Shown here piece after piece: positions 33,401 through 43,855 of a stretch of 64,000 nucleotides of DNA. The first letter of the stretch is position 1. Each line of letters opens with the position of its first letter. Source of the stretch: Hyaloscypha bicolor E (taxonomy: Eukaryota; Ascomycota; Leotiomycetes; Helotiales; Hyaloscyphaceae); the NCBI RefSeq assembly GCF_002865645.1, contig NW_020194554.1, forward strand, positions 744,001-808,000. The letters are read 5' to 3'. Made by a program: the position numbers and the translations under genes. The notes under the pieces were generated by a model that was not told the origin of the DNA, ran no database searches, and saw only the letters and a program-made list of their open reading frames with translations.

Positions 33401-34238
33401 TCCTTGGCCGCCACGCCGGACAGAAAAGTACGCCTGGACCTGCCCATGATTCGAATCAAGCTGTCATGATATCCAAGGTCTCGTAGGCTAGCTTTCCACC
33501 TTCTTGATGTTCATCCCTCCTTGCTCGTTGATTGACAACGAAGTTATGCCTGGTAACCATCCCCTCATATCTGCAAGTCTAGATAGTTTGAATCTCGCAC
33601 TCCCTGTAACGCAATGCCGTTCCTTAATACAGACTTTCGTTCCAATATCACGAGCTCTGCCGCAAGATCCAGCGATTCTATCTCCACTTAAACTATCAGA
33701 ATAATAAAACCTTACTTAGATAATGAGAAAGAGGAGACCAGATGAATGGTATGTTAAGTTGACAATAGAGAGAGTAAATAAAACAGTGAGCAGAATTGAT
33801 CGAGTTTTCCAGAGATGGTCTGATGAGGTGGATCACTCGATACACCTCCCACGAACTTTCGATCATCGAGGATCCGACAAACATTCATAAGCAAAGACCC
33901 CGATGCTTGAGCTTCCCTTGCTCGGTGGTTTGTGCCTGGCTTCGGAACCCCACCGGCCCCTGGTATTTATATGTCTCTCACCCTCCCAAATCATCACGTG
34001 AACAAAACATCAACACATCAAGAGTATCATCTATATTTCATTTTGTCACTTAAATTAGCCTTCCCAAACTACCGAAATCAAATGATCTATCCACCCATGG
34101 CAGTTGAAGCCAAACTCATCTAAACGCCAACTCACATGCTGCTTCATTTGGTTGCAGAAAAGGCCGCCCCAACTCCTTGCTTCATTTGTTGAAATTACTC
34201 CACCTTTCTATCTCATTCGTTCATCGTACACAGTACAA
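30432..34238. other. 3.8-kb gene-free stretch
   Basis: The longest interval without a supportable gene. Many short frames exist on both strands, none with motifs or consistent splicing. No terminal inverted repeats, tRNA or long direct repeats were found by eye. The ends hold the promoter of the rhodopsin-domain gene and the 3' flank of glycine dehydrogenase. It may contain heavily decayed elements or a long non-coding RNA; I cannot show either. Confidence 0.5.
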
Positions 34239-37200
34239 TTAAGTAGGGCTTGGTGCCGCAGCCCCAGTAATGCCGTCTGCTTCGTCGACTGGATCGACGG
34301 GGCCGCAGGTACAGAAGAGGTTCAGGTCCCCGTATGCTGTGGTGCATTAGTTGATGACTTGGAGAAGGGGAAGGAAGCTTGGAGGGAAGTTACCATCATC
34401 TAACCTTGTAACGCTAGGCCAGAATTTCTTCTCCTTCAGCCAAGGGAGAGGATACGCTGCCTGCTCCCGGGTATAAGGACGATCCCACTCCCCAACAATC
34501 AAGTCCTTCTGTGTATGCGGCGCCATTTTTAAAACATTGCCTTCTCGTGGCGCTTTCCCGTCTTCGATAGCTTTGATCTCTTCGCGGATGGTGATCAAGG
34601 CGTTGATGAAGCGATCGAGTTCTTCCTTGCTTTCGGATTCCGTGGGCTCAATCATTAGGGTGTTGGCTACGGGCCAGCTCATGGTTGGGGCGTGGAAGCC
34701 GTAGTCTTGGAGGCGCTTGGCAACGTCGATAGCTTCGATTCCGGCAGTTTCTTTGAAGCCGCGGACGTCGAGAATGAATTCGTGGGCGCAGCGGGAGTTG
34801 GCGTTCGTATAGAGGATAGGGTAGTGGGGGCGGAGGCGAGACATGATGTAGTTTGCATTAAGGAGGGTGATCTTAGTGGCGTGAGTCAAGCCTCGTCCAC
34901 CTGTTGAGATTAGTAGATTCTTCAAAAGGGGGGGAAGTACCAACCCATCATCTTGATATATGCCCAGCTGATAGGCAAAATGCTAGCGCTTCCCCATGGG
35001 GCTCCACTGACAGGCGCAATGGCCTTGTCGCCACCCGTCTTCACTAACGGGTGTCCGGGAAGGAATGGAGCCAAGTGGGACTTGACGCCAATTGGGCCAA
35101 CTCCAGGCCCACCACCACCATGAGGAATGCAGAAGGTCTTATGAAGATTGAGATGGCATACATCAGCGCCAATCTCACCGGGCGAGCATAGCCCGATTTG
35201 AGCATTCATATTCGCACCGTCCATGTAGACTTGCCCACCGTGTTGATGAACAACATCACAAACAGCTTTGATCTCGGGCTCGAAGACGCCGAAAGTGCTA
35301 GGGTATGTGATCATGATTGCGCCGAGCTCCTCGCTGTATTTCTCACACTTTGATGTCAAATCTGCCATGTCCAAATTACCGGACTTTGTATCACACTTGA
35401 CGGTAACCACACGCATGCCAGCCATCGCTGCAGACGCTGGATTAGTGCCGTGAGCAGAGACAGGAATCAAGCAAATGTCCCGCTTCTTTCCAGGCTGCTG
35501 TTCCTGATACTTCCGAATGACACGAAGCCCAGTAAATTCGCCCTGGGCACCGGAATTCGGTTGCAATGATACAGCATGGAAGCCAGTGATCGTGGCCAGA
35601 TCAGCTTCTAACTCGTCAATCATGATCTTGTACCCAGCGGCTTGGTCGCCTGGAACGAAAGGATGAAGCGAAGAAAATTCCGGCCAGGTGACAGGAGCCA
35701 TCTCTGTTGTAGCGTTAAGCTTCATCGTACACGAGCCTAATGGGATCATGGAGTGAGTGAGAGAAAGGTCCTTTGATTGAAGGTGGTGGATATATCGAAG
35801 GAGCTCGGTCTCTGAATGATGGGTGTTGAAGACTGGATGGGTGAGATATTCAGATGTCCTCTTGAAAGCGTTGGGGAGCTCAAGCTTCCCGTTGCCAGGT
35901 AAAGACTCAATGATCTGATCGATGTGGATATCCTCCTTCGATGAAGCAAAGTCCTTGAATATCGACAATATTTCCTCCAGATCTTTGGAATCCACTGTCT
36001 CGTCAACAGTTATACCTAGTCGACTATGGTCAAACTTTCTCAGATTGATGCTGTATGTCTTGATAGCATGTTGCAAAACTTCGTCGGCTTTTCCTTGGCC
36101 GGTATTAACAACAACTGTGTCGAAGAGTACTCGCCCATCCTCTCCCTTTCCTCGAGATCCGGTCTCGAAGCCCAGATCCTTGAGACCTTGCTCCAAGATT
36201 CTGGCACCATTGATAGCCCTCTCAGCAATTTTCTTGAGGCCTTGTGGTCCATGGTAAATGGCGTAGAATGCGCTCATATTCGCCAACAATGCTTGGGCAG
36301 TGCAAACATTGCTCGTCGCCTTTTCTCGTCGAATATGCTGCTCTCTGGTTTGCAAAGCCAACCTCATCGCTTTATCGCCCAATCTGTCTTTCGACACTCC
36401 GATCAGACGTCCTGGGATTTTTCGCTTGTATTTATCACTAACAGCAAAGAAGGCTGCATGGGGTCCACCATAACCAAATGGCACACCAAATCGCTGAGCA
36501 TTCCCAAAGGCAATATCGGCGCCGAATTCTCCCGGTGGCGTCAGGACCGTCAAGGCCAAAAGATCCGTAGCAACACTTAAGGTTGCTCCTTGCTCGTGAA
36601 TAGTATTAGCGAGCCCCTTATAATCCTCCACGCCGCCCTCGGTGTCCGGATACTGAACAAGGACTCCCACAAGATCTTTGCCAAGCTCCTTAACTCTCTT
36701 TCCCCCATCTGCGAGAACGTCTGCAACCTCGATCTTGATATCAAATCCATCCGCTCGACTTCGCAACACTGCCTTCGTCTGTGGGTGGACCAAGTGGCTC
36801 ACGAGGAATGTCTTACTCTTGCCTTTTTGTCTGGAAGCTGGCAGAGCATTCATGGACAAAGTCATAGCCTCCGCAGCAGCAGTAGACTCATCTAGCAAAG
36901 ATGCATTGGAAATTGGCAACGCTGTCAAGTCGCAGACCAGTGTCTGAAAATTCAACAGTGATTCCAAGCGACCCTGGCTGATCTCTGGCTGGTATGGGGT
37001 ATAACTTGTGTACCACCCCGGCCCTTCCAAGACATTCCTCTTAATAACCTCTGGAACTCTTGTCCCTGCATATCCACATCCAATATAGCTCCGCATAATT
37101 GTGTTTTTCGATGCAATGGCTCGAAGTCTCGCCAAAAGTTGAGATTCCGTAAATCCTTCCTCCCCTCCAGATCTTGCCGCATCGATTTCGAGATCTGTCG

Positions 37201-37567
37201 AAGATAAGATATCGCTAGGGAGAACTTGCTTGACAAAGTCATCCAAGCTCTTGACAGGAGGATCCAATTCTTTCAGCATCTGCTCCGTACAATCTGCTGA
37301 AGGACCGATGTGGCGACGTGCAAACGTATCAAGGGGTAGGTATGCCCGTCGTGAGACTGCGGCAGTGCGCGAGCTGTTGGCCTCATCACTGGCAGAGCTG
37401 GTATAGAAGGTACGACGTCCAATTGGGGCGGAATTCAAGCTCGATTGTGAGCATTGGCGGCAAATCCATGGTCGTGTGAGTTGTGACGGCGTTCTTCTCG
37501 TCGAGCTTCCTGTTCGCGTTGCCAGCCGTCCCAAGTGGGCCCGCAGAGCAAGACTTGAGGCCGCCAT
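34239..37567 (-). CDS. GCV2: Glycine dehydrogenase (decarboxylating), P-protein, mitochondrial
   Basis: P-protein of the glycine cleavage system: pyridoxal-phosphate-dependent decarboxylation of glycine with transfer of aminomethyl to the H-protein lipoate, in the mitochondrial matrix. Exons 37567-34945, 34900-34394 and 34336-34239 give 1075 aa, normal for the family. The first ~70 residues are rich in Arg, Ser and Ala without acids, a mitochondrial presequence. Conserved blocks: [55 protein letters not shown], and [18 protein letters not shown] with the PLP lysine at about residue 806. Removing intron 1 (44 bp) restores [20 protein letters not shown]. Removing intron 2 restores [15 protein letters not shown]. 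It is divergent from the TOM5 gene with 478 bp between starts. Confidence 0.97.
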
Positions 37568-38045
37568 GGTCTGCAATTGCTGATGAAGCTCGAAATTGCA
37601 AGAAAAAGTCGGTGAAGGTGGTTTTGTTGCTCTCCTGAGCCGGAAGGTGGTGGGGTTCGGACCTTTTAGGGATCAAGGGATTGGCCCGGTCAGTTGTCCC
37701 TCATCGCGAAACACCTGTGATAAAGGCCCAATTTGCGACTCTTTTCTGTCCGGGTATGTCAATCACGATGATGTTGATGTGCTTAAGCTTCGACGATAAT
37801 GCGGAAGCAATAGAGTTCATTTCGTAAGTGGGCTCGAAACATCAAAAAAAGATTAAAGTTGGATTATAAAGGCAGCTCGGCTTTCATCGGAGGCGTTCTC
37901 CAGGTCGGGCGAGGGAAGGGAGCGCTATCGCTGCGCTAGCGCCACCAAAATCTACCCCTGTTGTTCGATGTCAAGTTCCTCGACATCGCGAGAATTCTGT
38001 CCTAAACCCACAAACGTCGTCTCTGTTCCACGAATCACCGCAGAC
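37568..38045. promoter_or_regulatory. Divergent promoter of GCV2 and TOM5
   Basis: 478 bp between two opposed start codons of genes for mitochondrial proteins. An imperfect palindrome of AGCGCTA type lies near 37920-37942. A shared control region is inferred from geometry only. Confidence 0.5.
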
Positions 38046-38307
38046 ATGTTCGGAGGACGTGAGTATCTCTATTACTCTATAGCTGAACCTTGCTAACGGA
38101 TTTGCAGCAGCACCACCCCCCAGCGCCGCTGAGCTGAAGGCCCAAGAGTCTGAGGCTGCTCTCACTGTCCAGAAGGTCGTCGTTGGAGCTATCCTATTGT
38201 ACTTGTGTATGTGCATGGTCTAATATGTTGTGATCTCTACAGCCAGTACAGGCTAACTGTTTTCTGCAGCTCCGTTCGCGATCGATGCCGTCAAGAAGCT
38301 TGTTTAA
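38046..38307 (+). CDS. TOM5: Tom5, small subunit of the mitochondrial import receptor complex
   Basis: Tiny tail-anchored subunit of the TOM complex in the outer mitochondrial membrane, helping precursors pass from receptors to the Tom40 channel. Exons 38046-38058, 38108-38206 (or from 38111) and 38270-38307 give 49 or 48 aa. The start MFGG followed by a proline run, a charged AAELKAQESEA segment and a single hydrophobic helix VVVGAILLYLSPFAIDAV near the C-terminus matches fungal Tom5 throughout. Too short to be found as an ordinary open frame because both introns split it. The first intron ends in a tandem acceptor GCAGCAG, so two isoforms differing by one residue are possible. Adjacent to the glycine dehydrogenase gene, transcribed divergently. 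Confidence 0.88.
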
Positions 38308-39201
38308 GGGGGCGACGAGAGCACGCCTACCGCAGTTGATTCGAAAAAGTGTACGATTACACGGAGCTGAGATGTATACTACGAGGGGATGGGGCGCAGA
38401 TACGAGGTCGTAACTGTATAGATGCATCATTGGAGTCTCATAGAGTGGTCGTGGAAAGGGTTGTGGACTGTACAAATACGGATAATGCATACCCTTCACC
38501 CTTGCGAAGAGCCTCCCACAACGAGTTTTCCATTTCTTGCTACACTGTCTCGATCTGAAGTAGGGGGTTAGGAGACCAAGTTCAAAGATTTGGACCCCCC
38601 CCCGGCCCATCAATATTTTTGATACCCTGTAGGTTGAGGAGATCAGCTACATTATATTCCGATCACAATGGGTCCCGCTCCGCTCTTTACGTTTTCAAGG
38701 CGTCTGGAATCTACTTCGTCATGATCTAGTATGTAGGGGCGACACGTTCTACCATTGAGATACCCTATGAAGTCGTGAGCCGTTGAGCACTTATATATTT
38801 GCCTGGCTCCTTCCAGGGCTTACGTAGGAGACGAGTCACGACTGACTTTCTGAAAAATTCCACAACCACAAGGTGTCATTGGTTAATGAATCAGGTACCT
38901 TTCTGATGTATCGACATCGATCGCCCACGTTACACAAAACTCCCACGGAATTGCCAACCTGTTGGTGGAGTCACGTGAATCTCGGAATTTCGCGTCGAGT
39001 GCTTCCCGTTCGCTCTGCCTTATTCCTCATAACCACCAAGGGCGCTTCTTCTCAAGCCCAATTCATCTTGTTTTTCCAGTCCTTATTCAACATCAAGTTT
39101 CTGCTCTTCAGTCCTTCGACACTTGTACACTCGTTTTGCATCCAATTAGACGCCGCAAGTCATGTCCTGATGCAGCTTCCCGTCAGCTAAAATCGGCCGA
39201 C
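38308..39201. other. Intergenic region with tRNA relic
   Basis: About 900 bp between TOM5 and the M3 peptidase gene. A C-run near 38590 and a tRNA-like relic at about 38700-38766 are the only structures seen. The final 200 bp should include the peptidase promoter. Confidence 0.5.
38700..38766 (-). pseudogene. Decayed tRNA-Thr-like fragment
   Basis: On the minus strand GTATCTCAATGGTAGAACGT and the following GTC match the D-arm region of the tRNA-Thr at 28240-28361 at 20 of 23 positions. After about ten extra bases comes ACTAGATCATGACGAAGT, resembling the anticodon arm and variable loop (ACTAG...ATGACGAGGT). AGATTCC then recalls the B-box. The acceptor stem does not pair. It is therefore at best a tRNA pseudogene with an insertion in the anticodon stem. 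Confidence 0.4.
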
Positions 39202-41985
39202 ATGTTGCCCCCCGGCGGTGTTCGCAAGGGGGTGGCGTCATGCGGTGGCCCTTTACGCATCTGCACTTGGCCTTTGCCATATTACATTCATTCTAGAAGG
39301 AAGACTTTTTGTTCAAATCAATTGGTTCCATCAAGATGGCAGCACACTGCTCGCAATGGTCATACCTCGACTCAATCCCTTATTCAACCCATATCACTAC
39401 AACGGCGGAATTTGAGAGCGAATAGTTCCCTTGCTCGCGCGAAAGTCGTAGCTCGGAAGGGTCACACCCCTCATCAACCTGTCAGCAAGCCCGCAATTAG
39501 CGGCACCACTGGAGTGGGAGATGATGCCCAGTCGATCCTGCTTGCGAATTCCCCAAGGGCTTCTGAGCTTTCGAAAGAAATAGCAAGGCTTGGAAAGCTC
39601 CAATCCGATTACTATGATGCCCTCAGCCGGCACCGGCAGTCTGATGTGCTCTGGTTGACATGGGAAGAGCGAAGAGAAGTGCCAAGTAGTTCTGTGAACG
39701 GATGGATCACCAGACCACAGGGGTCTCGGAACCCGAAGCGCTATGGCATCTCCCTCCAAAATGTTTTTGTTCCTCAGGTGTTAGGATGTATCTCTGATAT
39801 CAATGTTCGGAAGAAAATTGTCAGCTGGGAACAGGACACGTGCAAAGACCTCGCTCCATTATTCAAAGAGATGGTGATGTCCCGTGCTAAGGTTGCTCGT
39901 TTAGCTGGTTTCAAGTCGTACTTTGATTACAGAAGTCAGAAGAAGATGATGGATACGAAATCGGTGGAACTCTTTCTCAAGAACTTGAAGTCCCAGATTG
40001 CCCCACAGACCGATACTTTCATGGGGAGTGCCCTTGAGCAGAAAATGCAAGCCCTTGATTACGACTTCACCATCAAAAAGTTGCGTTCAAAACTAAGACC
40101 GGGGAAAACGATTCGAGATTATCAGCTCCATGAACCAGAGGCGCAAATCAACAGGGGAGACCTCGCTTGTACGTGTTCTCGATTTGATCACATTTGACTA
40201 TCCTCTCCTGAATGCCCAACAGTTTGGCGCAAAGTCAAAAATAATTCCAGTCGATTCCTCCACACATCCCGGAACATTCTAAATCTCCGATTCGGAATCC
40301 TTCACAAGTCTTTACACAGCCAAATATTTTCTCGCCTGGCATATTTCATAAGTGGTGTTATACTCAAATTATCGGGGAAGATTATTGATCTCACTCTCGC
40401 AGATTATCATGGACAGAAGACTGGATCTTTCTTCGCACCTAAAAGTCCCGAAGACCCGGACTTTTCTGATTATTTCCCTGCGGACCACACAGTTCGCAGT
40501 CTGCTCAAATTTTTTGGGGTTCTCCTTGGCATGAGCTTCCAAGAGATTTTGCCCGGGCATGAGTCCTATCAGGCACTGGTAACGTTGTATTTGGAGAACC
40601 AAGGCCTTACCGCACGATTTGCCGAAGAGCTAGATATATTTTACGTCTATGATACCACAGCACTCACCGGGCCATTGGGTTTTCTTGTACTGGATCTTAA
40701 AGAGCGAGATGGCAAGGCTCGTGAAATATTCTGCACAACTTTCGGTCATGTACGGAATTCCTTCTTTGCAAAATCTGCTGCTTGCAACTAACATTAATGC
40801 AGTATGTAATCTCATACGGCGACGCTCAAAGGAGGGTTCAGGTACCAGGCATCGCCATTGTATCAACATATAATCGGGCAGGCCCCAAGAAACCCACACT
40901 ACTCACCCATTCTAACATCGAAGCTTTCGCACACGAGCTGGGTCACGCCATTCATAGGCTTGCTCATGGGAGCAAAGGAACGAATGACCCTCGTGATTTT
41001 GTTGAGATACCGAGCATAATGGCCGAATTCTGGGCTCATGATCCCCACGTTCTGCAACGCATATCATGCCACTACACGTATCTCAAACCAGAGTACTTGA
41101 TTGGGTGGAAAGATTCGTGGAAAGAGAAACATTCTTCCAAAAATTTGCCACCCCAGCCGCTTCGAAAACCACCCCTCGAGATGTTCAGCGAGATCGCATT
41201 TATAAGACACCCACAACACGACTTGTACTCAACCCTAGATCTACTGTGGAAGTCAATGCTTGACTTGTCTATTCATAGCTCGTCCGAGGAAGAATTGAGA
41301 TCTATGGACATCGGTGTGGGATGCAGGCAGATTCTCGACGAGTGGACTGGCATATTCACTCCTTTTGACGGAAAGGGCGAAAGCCAAAATAATTCGTACC
41401 TACATTGGACGATTTTAAAGAACTACGATACATCTGCATACTGTTATCTTCTGTAAGTAGATCCTTTCCGGTCTGAGCAGTATTGCAAACTCTCTAAACA
41501 TCAAATTGATTTTCGATTCTCAATCCCCGAACCTTCCCGGGGCACTGAAAATTCAGACGGGGAAAATCCCGCCCCTCCTTTCTACTTCTATCCCTCCATT
41601 TCTTGGGGCCATTTCACCCATGCATTCGACTAACTCTCAATTCGCCTAAAGTGCTAAAGTATATACCTACGACCTGTGGTTCAAACACTTCGCCAAAAAC
41701 CCCTTCAACCAAAGGGCCGGCCGTCGATACCGCAAGATAGTCCTCGAGCACCACGATACCCCAGTTTCCTGGAACCCCATCCGCAATCTCTTCAATTTCC
41801 TGCTCTGGAAGGCATTTGGCGTGCCCCGGACCCATATGGAGGCACTTGCGAAATTCATGGGACGGAAGCCGAATAGCAAGATGTTCATCACGGCGTTGAA
41901 GGCACCGGCCAATAGGAATCAGACATTTTGGAGGAGGGTGAGGATTAGGTTGGGCAGTATGTTGTTCGGGATTGGTGAAAATTGA
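39202..41985 (+). CDS. M3-family (thimet-like) metallopeptidase, divergent
   Basis: Zinc oligopeptidase of family M3 (thimet oligopeptidase, saccharolysin, mitochondrial intermediate peptidase). Exons 39202-40168, 40223-40749, 40803-41452 and 41652-41985 give 825 aa. The zinc motif is HELGH (residues 542-546) where most relatives have HEFGH; the third ligand is the Glu of DFVEIPS, about residue 566. Upstream features typical of M3 include RAKVARLAGFKSYFDYR and, before the zinc site, GFLVLDLKERDGKAR. The first ~90 residues are Arg/Ser-rich and may be a mitochondrial targeting sequence. The catalytic residues are kept, so activity is plausible. The last intron is long (199 bp) and my acceptor (AAG at 41651) is weak, although it alone restores YCYLLAKVYTYDLWFKHF. 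Substrate and exact subfamily are uncertain. Confidence 0.82.
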
Positions 41986-43855
41986 ATGGCGGGGGGGTTG
42001 TCGTCAGGATTTGGTTGACAGCCTTTCGGCTTCGGTGTGTTTGGTTTTCTTTATGCCTTGATGTCTAGCATGAGAAGTGAGCGTTTTCAATCCGACCCTT
42101 GACTTTGGACCGCGTTGAGATATTCTTACGCATGATCGAGTCGAAAAAGAAGTTCTGGGATCGGATACTTTGTCATTATACTAAAAATTTGGGACACCGC
42201 AGTTCGAGGAAATGCGGGCCTGGTACAAGGTTATCAAATTGGGGGCTCGATCAAGCCCCAGCTGGGAGATACGGATCTTTGATTCATATCAAGTGTGTAC
42301 AATTTTGTATATGAGTATGAATATTGATGAATAGAGCCTGGGTCGCATGACTCCTGCCCATCCACGTCCTCACCAACTCCGAAACCTCAAAGAACTCATA
42401 TTTCTTTCCATTTGGTATTAGGGTTGCATGGCATGCCACTCAGGAATGCCGGCAGCGCGAGCATTTGCCCATCTCTTGTCTACCATGAAGATGAACCTGA
42501 AACGCAATCGAGGCTATATGACTTGAATACCGGCCCAAGCGGCTGGCAGGATACAGTACTTGCCGCATCAGTGCCTCGTATCTAACAATCCATGACTTCA
42601 CCGTCAGGTTCTGAATCGAGGTGCTGAACAAATCTTTGACTTGAAAGTTCCAACAAGCCGGAATTCGGAGGTAGGGGATGCATGAAAGCCGCGAACTGCA
42701 CGAATGCTCAAAGTGGGGTCCAGATAATAGGCTCCAAAGAGTTGAGAGGGATCCTTGGGTACCAGTTCCTCACGAAATGTGCTGCAATGGCATGTTATTG
42801 TCCTCATCCTCTGAGTGTGAGATAGGGATGTCTGTAGAACACCATCAAATTCAGCTTGTCGGGGTCTCTGACGTTACGGAAGGTGTAGCCCAGGATGTGA
42901 GTAGGCTGATTGTATTGATATTGGAGATAGTCAACGTTGGTGTGGCCAAACACCAAACGCGTAAGCATTTGAATTACAAAAATGATAGATCTGTATAAAA
43001 GTGGAGTTACTTACCTAGAATCTTTTGATAAGAATCGATGACTACTTCTGCGTTAACTCTTACTTTCTTGCGGGAACGGAACAGGGCTTCGAATCCTGTG
43101 AGCCTGTCGCCATTCTTCAACTTCACATCGAGCACATTGCACTTCTCCAACCTCCTTTCTCTTTTTAGCGAGCCTCTTCTCGTCGAATCTGCTCTTTTTA
43201 TCTGGCTCATCGCCCGCGAATTCATCTATTTTATTCTCAACAACCGCCTCAGAATCAGTATCATCCTCTTCACTTTAAAGGCCCGCCTTGGAACTAGCAA
43301 GAACATTGCTAAAATATAGCATTATTTTATGGTGATAGGTGGACCTAGAAAGGGGGCCTACCATGTGCGGTAAGCACGTGGGATACTCGCTGGTGCGAAT
43401 CAAGTATTTGAAGGGTTAATAGTCAGCCACAATGCGAACACAAAGAACTTGAGTTCATCAAATCATCGTAACTCTATTTCGTATCTGTTGCAAGTTTGTA
43501 ATGACTGTGCCTTGATGAACCTTTTCCCACCCTAGCGCCTTCCCCTGAATCTCTCTCCCATTTGCCCATTCGTCCCGTATGCTCATTTCGTGCTGATGGA
43601 AACAAAGGAAAACTTGCTCCGTGGATACTTCCGATATTGATATTACATTTCATGTGAGTGGGGAAAGTGTTGTAAGCAAGCTCGAGGCAGGCTTCGATCC
43701 GACCAAGGCCGTTTCTACTAGTGCGACGAGGTGTTATGAAAGGGGTGATGAAATACAATGAAGAAAGATCGAAAATGCTTGGCGTTGCAGGTAATATTGC
43801 CATATCCAGATAAGCATCTGGGGCCGTCTTCGCAACCTGCCAAACTTCGCTGAGA
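41986..43855. other. Gene-free stretch
   Basis: About 1.9 kb between convergent genes. Minus-strand frames around 43007-43290 encode a short acidic/lysine-rich stretch but shift frame and lack a start; no family recognised. No RNA gene or repeat seen. Confidence 0.45.

Noticed and set aside
43007..43290. Acidic/lysine-rich minus-strand sequence
   Set aside because: Frame changes and no start; resemblance to transposase C-termini was considered but no zinc-knuckle or other signature is present.
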